Of a stretch of 64,000 nt of DNA, positions 8,803 through 17,760 are shown one piece after another. Location of the stretch: positions 1,674,001-1,738,000 of the forward strand of contig JHVA01000001.1 in assembly GCA_000688615.1 (NCBI GenBank), given 5' to 3'. Each line of letters opens with the position of its first letter. Positions within the stretch are counted from its first letter, which is position 1. Under the pieces are notes generated by a model that did no database searches, was not told where the DNA came from, and saw only the letters and a program-made list of their open reading frames with translations. The stretch comes from Acidobacteriaceae bacterium KBS 146. Its GTDB lineage: Bacteria; Acidobacteriota; Terriglobia; Terriglobales; Acidobacteriaceae. A program made the position numbers and the translations under genes.

Positions 8803-10314
8803 CTACTTTCCACCAGCACTCGCGGAAGCAGCGTGCGCAGGCACGCCGACGATGTCGGGTTCGAGCTCCACCTGCAGGCGCACGAGACGGTCCGCGACCA
8901 TGCGGCCAAACAACTCCTGGCCCTTTGGATTGAGATGGGTCCGATCGATCTTGACCTTGCCGTTCTCTGCACTCTGATCTGCGTGGCCGGTGGCGTCGAA
9001 TTGATCGGCCTCTTCCTGCGTCATCCCGGTCAACAGCTTGGTCGACATGGCGTTGAGATCGACGACGTTGACGTCTTCTTCTGCGGCGACGCGTTTTGCA
9101 GCTGCCGCATAGTCATTGAGGTCTTCGATCAGTTTTCCGTCTTGATAGTTGCGGCGCGACAACGACGTCACGATCACCGGAACCGCGCCGATGGCGCGAG
9201 CATCGCGAATGTAGCGGCGGATGTTGGCCGCGTACGTCGTCTCGGGATCGGTCTCGCGCTTAGGCCCTTTGCCTTTCCTGTCGTTATGGCCAAACTGAAT
9301 GAGATAGTAGTCTCCTCTGTCAGCCAGAGCCTTTGCCCATGCTCCCTCATCGATAAAACTCTTGGAGCTGCGGCCGTTGAGAGCGTCGTTGATACATGTA
9401 ACATTCGGAGTCACAATATCGCAGAAGCCTTTGCCCCAGCCTCCTTCGGCGTTGACCGTTGAGTCTCCGACGAGGACGATCTTCACCGGACCACCTTCGA
9501 TCACCTTCATCGCTTTGAGCCCCTCAGGAGGAAGCTGTGCTGCTTTTGGCCGTACGTAGGGCGCGAGCGCAGGTACAGCTTTGCCGAGATCGACGGCGAC
9601 GATTCTTCCGAAGGCGTAGGACCCGGCCCAGTTGAGGTGCGTCTTATCCGGGATCGTTTTACCATCGGCATCCTTCTTAGTGATTCCCAGCTTCGTTCCC
9701 TGGGCTTCCCCGATGCGATCGAGATAGGCGATGCTGTCTTCCTGCAGATCGACCAGCGGCACCTTCATCTCACTGGCGACCCGCTTCATGGTTGCCGCGT
9801 GGGCGAGCAGGTCGGAGTGGATCTTGCCGTCGGGGCCGAAGTAGCGCCGGGTCAGGGGCGTTACCAGAATTGGCTTGATCCCGGCGGCGCGAGCCTCCTG
9901 GACAAAGCGGCGCAGATTCGTCCCGTACTGCTCCATAGGGACCTGCCGCTCCAGATGCTCTTTGGTCTCCATATCGTTATGCCCAAACTGGATGACCATG
10001 TAATCCGGCCTGGTGGCCAGCGCTTTGTCCCACAGGCCCTGTTCGCGGTAGGTCCTGGTGCTGGCTCCCCCCTGGGAGAGATTGACGCAGTCCACTTTGG
10101 CAGTCAGATTGGCGCAGAATCCGCGGCCATAACCGGCGTTGTTGGTCTGCGTGGAGTCACCAATCAGATCGATGCGTACGCTGGTGCCGGGGGCGCGAAC
10201 TGCTGCAGTCGCGGGATTGAAGAGACGAGGGGAGTCTCCCTGAGCCACAGCCCCTGCCAAACAAGCTCCATTCAGTATTGCCAGACACAAAAGATAATGA
10301 AGTCCACAACGCAT
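8803..10314 (-). CDS. secreted tandem SGNH esterase (rhamnogalacturonan acetylesterase-like)
   Basis: The 503-residue protein has a signal peptide and two consecutive SGNH/CE12-type domains. Each has a complete catalytic set: GDST with Ser54, GHND at 111-114 and DKTH with Asp223/His226 in the first; GDST with Ser285, GHND at 342-345 and DRTH with Asp457/His460 in the second. Such enzymes deacetylate rhamnogalacturonan or related pectin. Most are single-domain proteins of about 230-260 residues, so this is an internal duplication with both active sites kept. It fits with the GH28 enzyme nearby on the other strand. Confidence 0.87.
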   Translation of the reverse strand: MRCGLHYLLCLAILNGACLAGAVAQGDSPRLFNPATAAVRAPGTSVRIDLIGDSTQTNNAGYGRGFCANLTAKVDCVNLSQGGASTRTYREQGLWDKALATRPDYMVIQFGHNDMETKEHLERQVPMEQYGTNLRRFVQEARAAGIKPILVTPLTRRYFGPDGKIHSDLLAHAATMKRVASEMKVPLVDLQEDSIAYLDRIGEAQGTKLGITKKDADGKTIPDKTHLNWAGSYAFGRIVAVDLGKAVPALAPYVRPKAAQLPPEGLKAMKVIEGGPVKIVLVGDSTVNAEGGWGKGFCDIVTPNVTCINDALNGRSSKSFIDEGAWAKALADRGDYYLIQFGHNDRKGKGPKRETDPETTYAANIRRYIRDARAIGAVPVIVTSLSRRNYQDGKLIEDLNDYAAAAKRVAAEEDVNVVDLNAMSTKLLTGMTQEEADQFDATGHADQSAENGKVKIDRTHLNPKGQELFGRMVADRLVRLQVELEPDIVGVPAHAASASAGGK

Positions 10315-10456
10315 GCGTGTTGCTCTCTCCTGAATGTGAAAAGCTTATCCCAAAGTCCATCAAATTGGACGGACCACTTGAAATAAGTACCTTCAATAAG
10401 TCCCTTCCAGGAGAGACCATATGGCGTCATCTCGTTCTGTGCGCTGAACCTGTGAG

Positions 10457-10484
10457 TTGACAGGGCCTTTGGGCAGGCTAATCC
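10457..10484 (+). promoter_or_regulatory. predicted sigma-70-type promoter of pckG
   Basis: TTGACA at 10457-10462 and TAATCC at 10479-10484 are 16 bp apart, about 25 bp before the pckG start. AGGAGG of the ribosome site lies between promoter and ATG, 13 nt from the ATG, so the leader would be short. Confidence 0.5.
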
Positions 10485-10508
10485 TTATCAGGAGGAATCT
10501 GGCTGGCC

Positions 10509-12359
10509 ATGAAGAACGAAAAGACCCTTACTGCTGTCCTTCCTTCCGCGCCCCCAACGACGAATAAGCACCTGATCCGCTGGGTGGAAAAGATGGCGGA
10601 CCTTACCCAGCCTGACGCCATTCATTGGGTGGATGGATCCCAGGCGGAGTATGACCTGCTGTGCCGCCAGCTGGTCGATGCCGGCACCTTTGTCAAATTG
10701 AATCAGAAGCTTTGGCCGGGATGTTTTTACGCTCGCTCCGCCCCCAACGACGTTGCGCGGGTCGAGGATCGCACCTTTATCTGTTCGTTGTCGAAAGACA
10801 ATGCCGGACCAACCAATAACTGGGAAGACCCTTTCGTGATGCGCCGCAAGCTGAAGCAGCTCTTCCGGGGCTGCATGCGCGGCCGCACGATGTACGTGAT
10901 GCCCTTCTCGATGGGGCCGGTGGGCTCACCGATGTCGCAGATCGGGGTGCAGCTGACCGACTCCGCCTATGCCGTGGTGAGTATGCGGATCATGGCGAGG
11001 ATAGGGGCTCCGGTGTTCGCCGAGATCGACAGAGACATCAAGCGCGTCGTGCCGTGCATGCATTCGGTCGGGGCTCCACTTGAGCCCGGCCAGCAGGACG
11101 TATCGTGGCCCTGCAACGACGAGAAGTACATCGTCCACTTTCCGGAGACTCGGGAGATCTGGAGCTACGGATCGGGCTACGGCGGAAACGCGCTGCTGGG
11201 CAAGAAGTGCTTCGCACTCCGCATCGCCTCGAACATCGCCCGCGACGAAGGCTGGATGGCCGAACATATGCTGATTCTGGGCGTGGAGTCGCCCAGCCAC
11301 GAGAAGACCTATGTTGCCGCAGCCTTTCCTTCAGCGTGCGGAAAGACCAACTTCGCCATGATGATTCCGCCAGCCGGGTTTGAGGGCTGGAAGATATGGA
11401 CCGTTGGGGACGACATTGCCTGGATCAAGCCGGATGCGACGGGCAGGATGCGCGCCATCAACCCGGAGGCCGGGTTCTTTGGCGTGGCTCCGGGAACCTC
11501 GGCGAAGACCAACCCGAACGCCATGGCGACTCTCGCAAAAAACACGATCTTCACGAATGTAGCGCTCACGCCTGACGGTGGCGTCTGGTGGGAGGGCATG
11601 ACCGATGCTCCCCCGGCAGAGTGCCTGGACTGGCGCGGCAATCCCTGGACGCCGGAGATCGGAAAACAGACCGGCCAACCCGCCGCACACCCCAACGGCC
11701 GCTTTACCGCTCCGGCGAGTCAGTGCCCAACAATCGACCCCGACTGGGAGGCTCCGGAGGGCGTGCCGATCTCCGCCATCATCTTTGGCGGGCGCCGTTC
11801 GACGACGATGCCCCTGGTCTATCAGGCCTTCAACTGGTCCGGCGGAGTCTATGCAGGAGCCACGATGGGGTCAGAGACGACGGCTGCCGCAGGCGGAGCG
11901 CTGGGCAAAGTCCGCCGCGATCCGATGGCGATGCTTCCCTTCTGCGGGTATCACATGGGCGACTACTTCCGGCATTGGATCAAGATGCAGCGAACCCTGA
12001 ATGCGACGCCCCGCATCTTCCACGTGAACTGGTTCCGGAAAGATGCTGACGGCAGATTTCTGTGGCCGGGCTATTCGGAGAATATGCGCGTGCTGAAGTG
12101 GATCGTGGACCGTGTCCGCGGCCGTGCCCAGGGTAAAGAGACTCCCATTGGCTGGACCCCTCACTATGAGGACATCCGGTGGGAGGGCTTGCCGATGTCC
12201 GAGGAGAGGCGGCGTGCCATCTTCGAGGAGCTGCAAACCGTCGATCGGGCGGCCTGGCGACGCGAGGTGATGGATCACGAAGAGCTATTTCTCGCCCTCC
12301 ACGACCACCTTCCGCCGGAGATGATCTACGAGCGGGAGCTTCTAATTTGCCGGCTCTAG
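10509..12359 (+). CDS. pckG: phosphoenolpyruvate carboxykinase (GTP)
   Basis: The 616-residue protein has the usual length and motifs of GTP-dependent PEPCK, which interconverts oxaloacetate and PEP with GTP/GDP in gluconeogenesis. The phosphate-binding loop is [15 protein letters not shown] near residues 272-284, followed by the metal-site region WTVGDDIAW and the guanine-site segment FHVNWFRKD. The substrate site [19 protein letters not shown] is also visible. An AGGAGG ribosome site stands upstream. It is monocistronic here, between a convergent-type esterase gene and an RNA-rich intergenic region. Confidence 0.95.
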   Translation: MKNEKTLTAVLPSAPPTTNKHLIRWVEKMADLTQPDAIHWVDGSQAEYDLLCRQLVDAGTFVKLNQKLWPGCFYARSAPNDVARVEDRTFICSLSKDNAGPTNNWEDPFVMRRKLKQLFRGCMRGRTMYVMPFSMGPVGSPMSQIGVQLTDSAYAVVSMRIMARIGAPVFAEIDRDIKRVVPCMHSVGAPLEPGQQDVSWPCNDEKYIVHFPETREIWSYGSGYGGNALLGKKCFALRIASNIARDEGWMAEHMLILGVESPSHEKTYVAAAFPSACGKTNFAMMIPPAGFEGWKIWTVGDDIAWIKPDATGRMRAINPEAGFFGVAPGTSAKTNPNAMATLAKNTIFTNVALTPDGGVWWEGMTDAPPAECLDWRGNPWTPEIGKQTGQPAAHPNGRFTAPASQCPTIDPDWEAPEGVPISAIIFGGRRSTTMPLVYQAFNWSGGVYAGATMGSETTAAAGGALGKVRRDPMAMLPFCGYHMGDYFRHWIKMQRTLNATPRIFHVNWFRKDADGRFLWPGYSENMRVLKWIVDRVRGRAQGKETPIGWTPHYEDIRWEGLPMSEERRRAIFEELQTVDRAAWRREVMDHEELFLALHDHLPPEMIYERELLICRL

Positions 12360-12464
12360 ATTGCTTGAAAACTCGATGGGCGGATTGCCATATACCATTG
12401 AATATAAAATAGATAACGGATATATGGAGGGGCCGTTTCTTTAGACTTCCTGACTGAAATTATC

Positions 12465-12493
12465 TTGACGCTGTAAAAAATTATCTGTATCTT
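12465..12493 (+). promoter_or_regulatory. predicted promoter P1 of the leader RNA
   Basis: TTGACG at 12465-12470 and TATCTT at 12488-12493 are separated by 17 bp. Transcription would begin near 12500, just before a run of three hairpins. The DNA between 12360 and 12464 is AT-rich and shows nothing else I can name. Confidence 0.5.
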
Positions 12494-12499
12494 AACCGG

Positions 12500-12612
12500 T
12501 GTGGCAGGACTCCCTTCGGGTTGAGTCGGTCATAACGAAGTCCACCCACTTCGTTGATTAACGGAACACCCACGCAACAGCCCCCACCGCGCTGCGTGGG
12601 TTTCCTTTTTAT
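12500..12612 (+). ncRNA. candidate structured RNA of about 110 nt
   Basis: Downstream of P1 three stem-loops follow in order. GACTC(CC)/(GG)GAGTC at 12508-12527 is capped by a cUUCGg tetraloop, AACGAAGT/ACTTCGTT at 12534-12555 has a 6-nt loop, and a terminator hairpin lies at 12568-12601. No convincing ORF is present. It could be a small RNA or a riboswitch-like leader. I cannot match it to a known class by eye. Confidence 0.45.
12568..12610 (+). terminator. terminator hairpin T1
   Basis: ACCCACGCA at 12568-12576 pairs with TGCGTGGGT at 12593-12601 and is followed by ttccttttt. Its loop (acagcccccaccgcgc) is nearly the same as that of T2 220 bp downstream, so the two look like duplicates. 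Confidence 0.7.
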
Positions 12613-12639
12613 ACGGACGAAATTTTCCACGGTCTGAAC

Positions 12640-12668
12640 TTGACGCAATCCCCGGAACCTTTTAACCT
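12640..12668 (+). promoter_or_regulatory. predicted promoter P2 of the Cys-rich leader ORF
   Basis: TTGACG at 12640-12645 and a weak TAACCT at 12663-12668 are 17 bp apart. The predicted start point, 7-8 nt after the -10, falls at the ATG at 12676. This would give a leaderless message, in line with the absence of a Shine-Dalgarno sequence. Confidence 0.4.
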
Positions 12669-12675
12669 TCTCTCA

Positions 12676-12762
12676 ATGGGATTGATGCGCATCGCGGCCT
12701 GTAGCTGTTGTCCTTGTTGTAAGGGCACCTGTTGCTGCTGCGCTGGAATCTCCCTCGCCTAG
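12676..12762 (+). CDS. polycysteine leader peptide (28 aa), putative cysteine sensor
   Basis: An ATG-to-TAG frame of 29 codons carries Cys at positions 9, 11, 12, 14, 15 and 19-22, nine in all, with a central CSCCPCCKGTCCCC. There is no ribosome site upstream and a promoter can be placed so that transcription starts at the ATG. A terminator hairpin (T2) follows 37 nt after the stop. Then come a small membrane protein and a YeiH-type putative sulfate exporter. The distal Cys codons (12733-12742, tgctgctgcg) can pair over 9-10 bp with cgtagcagcg in the left arm of T2. This is the layout of a cysteine-responsive ribosome-stalling attenuator, as described for leaderless polycysteine ORFs in mycobacteria. 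The link to cysteine is inferred. Confidence 0.6.
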   Translation: MGLMRIAACSCCPCCKGTCCCCAGISLA

Positions 12763-12798
12763 GTCCACACCGTAAAGTAAGACCTGGAAGATCTCTGG

Positions 12799-12837
12799 AA
12801 CCCACGTAGCAGCGCCTACCGCGCACGTGGGTTTTTC
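12799..12837 (+). terminator. attenuator terminator hairpin T2
   Basis: AACCCACGT at 12799-12807 pairs with ACGTGGGTT at 12825-12833, an inner GCGC/GCGC helix extends it, and a T run follows. Its left arm and adjacent loop (cgtagcagc, 12805-12813) are complementary to the Cys codon run of the leader ORF, giving an alternative antiterminator pairing. Confidence 0.75.
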
Positions 12838-12886
12838 TATTGCCCGCGGGAAACCTCAAAAAACTCAGCGTTGAATCGAGGCAATC

Positions 12887-13003
12887 ATGGCAGTCCCCCA
12901 AATATCCAATAGCCGAATCAATATCGACCTGATCGCTGTAGCGATCGCCCTTACGCTGGCCGGATTGATTCGCTTCAACCTGATTCCGCCAGTCGGATTC
13001 TAA
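12887..13003 (+). CDS. 38-aa small membrane protein
   Basis: A short ATG frame preceded by GAGG at a suitable distance encodes a polar N-terminus (MAVPQISNSRINID) and one hydrophobic helix (LIAVAIALTLAGLI) ending near a Pro-Pro. The TAA is part of the AAGGA ribosome site of the YeiH-type gene 9 bp later, so the two are probably translated together. It could be a subunit or regulator of the transporter. I do not recognise the family. Confidence 0.6.
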   Translation: MAVPQISNSRINIDLIAVAIALTLAGLIRFNLIPPVGF

Positions 13004-13012
13004 GGAATCTTC

Positions 13013-14104
13013 GTGTCGGTCCAGACGATCCCGCTAACCGCGCCTGCGCCATCACTCAGCACAAGGTTTCTTCGCCTTCTGCCGGGGGTTGCGCTGCTCT
13101 TCGGGATCGGTCTTATGGGCAAATTGCTGCAGGAGATGTTCACCCTTCTCCGCGCCTCCCATCCTGGTATTCCCTTTCCTCATCTTGAATATGTGCTCTG
13201 GGCAATCCTGCTGGGATTGTTTGTCAGCAACACCTTTGGCGTAGCCCGGTTTCTTCAGCCGGGAGTGGCGACCTATGAACTTTGGCTGAAGCTTGGCATC
13301 GTCCTTGTGGGAGCCCGATTTCTGCTGCAGGACATTCTGCACATCGGCGGTCTTTCTCTCGCTCTGGTTGCGGTGGAGCTGACGCTCTCGCTGTCGATGA
13401 TGCATCTACTGGGACGGCTCTTCCGCCTGCCGCCAAAACTGACTTCTCTGCTTGCGATTGGATCGAGCATCTGCGGCGTCACGGCGATCATGGCCGCCCG
13501 CGGTGCCATCGACCCTGAAGAGAAGGAGACCTCCACCGCCATCGCCGCCATTCTTACGCTGGGCGCGATCGCGCTGTTTACCTTTCCCGCCATCGGCCAT
13601 GCGCTCCACATGAGCCAGCAAGGGTACGGCATGTGGGCCGGGCTGGCCGTCGACAACACGGCCGAGTCTCTCGTCACCGGATCGCTGTATGGCGAAGAGG
13701 CGGGACGATGGACCGTACTGGCAAAGACCGCACGCTCGGGCTTCATCGGCTTTGTGGTGCTTGCCTACGCTGTCTACTGGTCCTCGCGAGGACTGGCACC
13801 GGATGTGGAACACAAGGGCCTGTTTCTCTGGCGCAAGTTTCCGAAGTTCATTCTTGGCTTCATCGCGCTTTCGATTCTGGCGACCGCGGGCTTCTTTACC
13901 CATAGCCAGCTCACCAGCCTGACCAATCTCTCCAAGTGGGCCTTCCTTCCTGCATTCGCTGGAGTGGGCCTCAGAACGAATCTGCGCGATCTGACCGGCC
14001 AGGGATGGCGTCCGCTGATCGTCGGCATCCTCGGGGAGATCGCGATTGCGCTGATCACGCTGGGGCTCGTTTACTGGAGCTACAACCACGGAATCGCACG
14101 ATGA
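13013..14104 (+). CDS. YeiH/UPF0324 family putative sulfate exporter
   Basis: The 363-residue membrane protein begins at a GTG with AAGGA upstream. About ten hydrophobic segments are visible, with the family-typical LLAIGSSICGVTAIMAARGAI and AGLAVDNTAESLVTGSLYG. Members are annotated as putative sulfate exporters and are often placed with sulfur or cysteine genes, though the transported ion is not settled. It is the last gene behind the polycysteine leader and T2 attenuator and is therefore probably controlled by them. The context supports a role in sulfur anion handling. Confidence 0.82.
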   Translation: MSVQTIPLTAPAPSLSTRFLRLLPGVALLFGIGLMGKLLQEMFTLLRASHPGIPFPHLEYVLWAILLGLFVSNTFGVARFLQPGVATYELWLKLGIVLVGARFLLQDILHIGGLSLALVAVELTLSLSMMHLLGRLFRLPPKLTSLLAIGSSICGVTAIMAARGAIDPEEKETSTAIAAILTLGAIALFTFPAIGHALHMSQQGYGMWAGLAVDNTAESLVTGSLYGEEAGRWTVLAKTARSGFIGFVVLAYAVYWSSRGLAPDVEHKGLFLWRKFPKFILGFIALSILATAGFFTHSQLTSLTNLSKWAFLPAFAGVGLRTNLRDLTGQGWRPLIVGILGEIAIALITLGLVYWSYNHGIAR

Positions 14105-14246
14105 CTTCCTTCTTCCCTGCTGCAATCGATCGCTGTTGTCGTCGCTCCTAAGGCGAGGACCAGTCCTCTTTTCACAAAACAAAAGATCCCTCATATAACT
14201 TGCTGCCCCTTACCAGAGGTGCACCTTTCGCTTTTCGGAGACCACC

Positions 14247-17200
14247 ATGTACGACCGCACCCATACGTCTATCCTGTTCCGCCGCTCTCGCGCCGGGTTC
14301 CTTCTCAGCGCGCTGCTGGCTTTTCTCATTGCGCCATTTTCCTTAACGGCTTACTCCCAGGTTGTCGGAGGAACTCTCTCCGGCGTCGTCAGCGATCCCA
14401 GCGGAGCCGCGCTCTCCGACGCCACAGTGTTGATCCACAATGATGAGACCGGCAACGAGAGAAAGCTGGTAACAGGCGGCGATGGCCGCTTCTCTGCACC
14501 CTCGGTTCCCATCGGGAGCTATACCATCACGGTGCAGCATGACGGTTTCAGCAATCAGCGTCACACGGGAATCCCGCTCACCGTGGGCCAGAGCAAGGAG
14601 ATCAACTTCTCGCTGACCGTCGATGCGATTGAGCAGCAGGTGACGGTTGAGGACACTCCTTCGGTCGTCAACCTCTCGACGCAGCAGACATCCGGCCTGG
14701 TGGATGAGCGACAGATCAAACAGCTGCCGCTGAACGGACGAAGCTACGATCAGCTGATTACGCTGAACCCTGCCGTCGTCAACTACACCGGTCAGCGATC
14801 GGGAACGATTGGAACCTCAAACTCCTCCGTGGGGAACATGTTTTCGATCTCCGGCCGCCGTCCGCAGGACAATCTCTTCCTGTTGAACGGAATCGAGTAC
14901 ACGGGAGCTTCGCTGATCAATGTAACTCCGGGAGGCACGAGCGGCCAGCTTCTTGGCGTCGACGCCGTGCGCGAGTTCAACGTCGTCAGCGACACCTACT
15001 CGGCGAGCTACGGCAAGCGCCAGGGTGCGCAGATCTCGATCGTGACCGCTTCGGGCACCAACCACATTCATGGGTCTGCGTATGAGTTTCTGCGCAACTC
15101 TGCTCTGGATGCGCGCAACTACTTCGACCAGGCGACGATTCCACGCTTCCAGCGCAACAACTTCGGCGGATCGCTTGGCGGTCCCATTCGCCGCGACAAG
15201 GCATTCCTCTTCGCGAACTACGAAGGCTATCGGCAGAACCTGGGCCTCTCCGACGTCACGTTTGTTCCCGATGCGCAGACACGCCAGGGTTATCTTCCCG
15301 ACCCGGCAAATCCTAATGGTCCACGCAAGAACTACGGCATAGCTCCGGGCATCGCTCCGCTCTTAAACCTCTGGCCCGAACAGAACGGCCCTGCGCTGTT
15401 GGATGGCAAAGGAAACCAGACCGGTATTGCGCTGGCGTATTCGAACCCGATGCAGCACATCCGCGAAGATTTTGGGACGACGCGCGCTGATTACAACATC
15501 GGCACGCGCGACCTGTTCTTTGGCGTCTATACCATCGACGATTCGACTGCGGATACACCTACCCAGAATCCTCTCGCTTCCATCAACGAAGACCTCCGCG
15601 AACAGGTTGCCAGTCTGCAGGAGCAGCACATCTTTTCTCCTCGCCTGCTCAACACTGCACGCTTCGGATTTTCGCGTGCTTCGTTCTTCTTTCTGGGAAC
15701 CTCGTCTCCGCTTGGCGGCGCCGATGTGCCCGGCTGGGTCGCGGGCAAGCCCGTCGGCGCGATCGTCATCGCTGGCTCGACTGCATCCAACGGTTCTTCC
15801 CAGATCACAGGCGCCGGAGCCAACGTCGGCTCCAACAACGCGACCACGCGCAATCTCTTCACCTTCGACGACCATATCTTCTGGACCCACGGCCGTCATC
15901 AGATCGAGGCAGGAGGCTGGCTGCAGCGGCTGCAGTCCAACGACAACCTTGCACAGAATCAGTTTGGGCAGGCATCGTTCGCCTCGCTGACGACGTTCCT
16001 GCAAGGTACGGTGAAGACCTTCACCGTTGTGCCTTCGCCAACCAAGCTGGGATGGCGTTCGTGGATGGGAGCCGGATACCTGGAAGACACCATCAAGCTG
16101 ACGCCGCGCGTTGAGCTGCGCGCCGGCCTTCGCGTGGAATCCACCAACGGCTTCAATGAGTCGCAGGGCCGCGCCTCGAACTATGCCTTCACCAACGGCG
16201 TCATCAATACCAATCCGTTCGTTGGGTCTTCTCCTCTGACGGAAAACCGCGCAAAGTTCCTGCCCGCACCGCGACTTGGTCTGGCGTGGGACGTACACGG
16301 CGATGGCAAGACCAGCGTTCGCGCCGGATTCGGCATGCACTACTCTCTGCTGGACAATCTGAACTATCGTCTCGATCAGGCAGCGCCGTTCAATACCACG
16401 CTGTCGCTGGCCAATGTCGCTGTCTCCAGCCTTCACATCTCCTCTTCCACGCAGCCATCGCCGGGGACGCTGATCTCTCCGTCGAATGTGCAAACCAATC
16501 TGGCAACACCGACCGTGTTGTCGTGGAGCCTGCAGGTCGAGCAGCAGATCGCTTCGAACACCTCCCTAACCCTCGGCTACATCGGCTCGCGTGGTTATAA
16601 CCAGATTCTCTCCGCCGACCTCAACGAGCCCGAAGCCACCGTGGTCAACGGGAGGATCTACTACCCTACAACCACGAAGGTGAATCCCGCTGTCGCCAAT
16701 ACCACTTCATGGATCTCGCGTGGATACAGCAACTACAACGGCCTCGTAGTCGATGTGCGCCGCAACCTCTCCCGAGGACTGCAGATTCGCGGGAACTATA
16801 CCTTCTCGAAGAATCTCGACAACGGCTCCGCATGGAATACGAGCGTCAGCGCCAATACGCCGGCCTTCGTCTCCTACCCGGCGAATCCTGACGTCGACTA
16901 CGGCCCGTCCGCAAGCGACATTCGGCATATCGTGGCCATTAACGGGACATACGACCTTCCTCTGGGACAGGGCCACGCTCTGGGCTCCAACCTCTCCGGC
17001 ATTGCAAATCGGTCTGTCAGCGGATGGACGCTCAGCTCGATTCTGACCTTGCAGTCGGGCTTCCCCTTCTCGCCGCAGCTTGGCTACAACCCGACCGGTT
17101 CGGGCGATACCCGCAATCCGGTGCGTCCGGACATCAATCCTGACTTCCACGGCAAGCTGTATCCGCGAACCCCGCAGCAGTACTACAATCCTGCCGCGTT

Positions 17201-17522
17201 TCTTGCTCCCGCCTACGGCACGGTTGGCAACCTTGGACGCGACACGCTGGTTGGACCAGGACTCGCAAACTTCGACCTCTCTCTCCTGAAGGCAACGCAG
17301 ATCAGCGAGAGGGTTCGCACTCAGTTCCGGGCTGAGTTCTTCAACGTTCTCAACCGTGCCAACTTCGCAACTCCCAATCCTGTGATCTTTACCTCGGGAC
17401 CGACGCAAGGCACTCCGGCCAACCAGACTGCGTCAATCGTGGCCAGTCCTACGGCTGGGGTCATCACTTCGACTGCAACAACCTCGCGGCAGATCCAGTT
17501 CGGCCTGAAGGTTCTCTTCTAA
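14247..17522 (+). CDS. TonB-dependent receptor, Oar-like, with carboxypeptidase-regulatory-like N-domain
   Basis: The 1091-residue outer-membrane protein has a signal peptide ending near YSQ, then a carboxypeptidase D regulatory-like beta-sandwich (residues about 45-125: GTLSGVVSDPSGAALSDATVLIHN), a plug domain (VDERQIKQLPLNGRSYDQLITLNPA; SISGRRPQDNLFLLNGIEYTG), and a large beta-barrel ending in a C-terminal aromatic (GLKVLF). This architecture is greatly expanded in Acidobacteria. Substrates are thought to be oligosaccharides or peptides but none can be assigned here. The gene stands alone, closed by a terminator. Confidence 0.9.
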   Translation: MYDRTHTSILFRRSRAGFLLSALLAFLIAPFSLTAYSQVVGGTLSGVVSDPSGAALSDATVLIHNDETGNERKLVTGGDGRFSAPSVPIGSYTITVQHDGFSNQRHTGIPLTVGQSKEINFSLTVDAIEQQVTVEDTPSVVNLSTQQTSGLVDERQIKQLPLNGRSYDQLITLNPAVVNYTGQRSGTIGTSNSSVGNMFSISGRRPQDNLFLLNGIEYTGASLINVTPGGTSGQLLGVDAVREFNVVSDTYSASYGKRQGAQISIVTASGTNHIHGSAYEFLRNSALDARNYFDQATIPRFQRNNFGGSLGGPIRRDKAFLFANYEGYRQNLGLSDVTFVPDAQTRQGYLPDPANPNGPRKNYGIAPGIAPLLNLWPEQNGPALLDGKGNQTGIALAYSNPMQHIREDFGTTRADYNIGTRDLFFGVYTIDDSTADTPTQNPLASINEDLREQVASLQEQHIFSPRLLNTARFGFSRASFFFLGTSSPLGGADVPGWVAGKPVGAIVIAGSTASNGSSQITGAGANVGSNNATTRNLFTFDDHIFWTHGRHQIEAGGWLQRLQSNDNLAQNQFGQASFASLTTFLQGTVKTFTVVPSPTKLGWRSWMGAGYLEDTIKLTPRVELRAGLRVESTNGFNESQGRASNYAFTNGVINTNPFVGSSPLTENRAKFLPAPRLGLAWDVHGDGKTSVRAGFGMHYSLLDNLNYRLDQAAPFNTTLSLANVAVSSLHISSSTQPSPGTLISPSNVQTNLATPTVLSWSLQVEQQIASNTSLTLGYIGSRGYNQILSADLNEPEATVVNGRIYYPTTTKVNPAVANTTSWISRGYSNYNGLVVDVRRNLSRGLQIRGNYTFSKNLDNGSAWNTSVSANTPAFVSYPANPDVDYGPSASDIRHIVAINGTYDLPLGQGHALGSNLSGIANRSVSGWTLSSILTLQSGFPFSPQLGYNPTGSGDTRNPVRPDINPDFHGKLYPRTPQQYYNPAAFLAPAYGTVGNLGRDTLVGPGLANFDLSLLKATQISERVRTQFRAEFFNVLNRANFATPNPVIFTSGPTQGTPANQTASIVASPTAGVITSTATTSRQIQFGLKVLF

Positions 17523-17547
17523 CCGGCCACCGAATTACGGCATAACC

Positions 17548-17583
17548 AAGGGCGGAGCCGGCGAAAGCTCTCCGCCCTTTGTC
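17548..17583 (+). terminator. terminator after the TonB-dependent receptor
   Basis: AAGGGCGGAG at 17548-17557 pairs with CTCCGCCCTT at 17570-17579, followed by a short T run. Confidence 0.75.
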
Positions 17584-17760
17584 ATCTGCATCTCCGCCTT
17601 CCATGCCTCGCATAAGGTATCCTAGTAACTGACGTGCAGCGCGGTTTTTGTGCCGATTCATCGCACGCCGCTCCCACTCATCCAGGGACCGTCATCCATC
17701 AGCCCAGGCTTGTGGATTTGCCGTTGCGCCCAGCATCGCGCCCGGCAGGAAGGCATTACG

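Noticed and set aside
10278-10460. 60-codon frame in the pckG upstream region
   Set aside because: It begins inside the antisense strand of the esterase gene, has no ribosome site, and overlaps the predicted pckG promoter.
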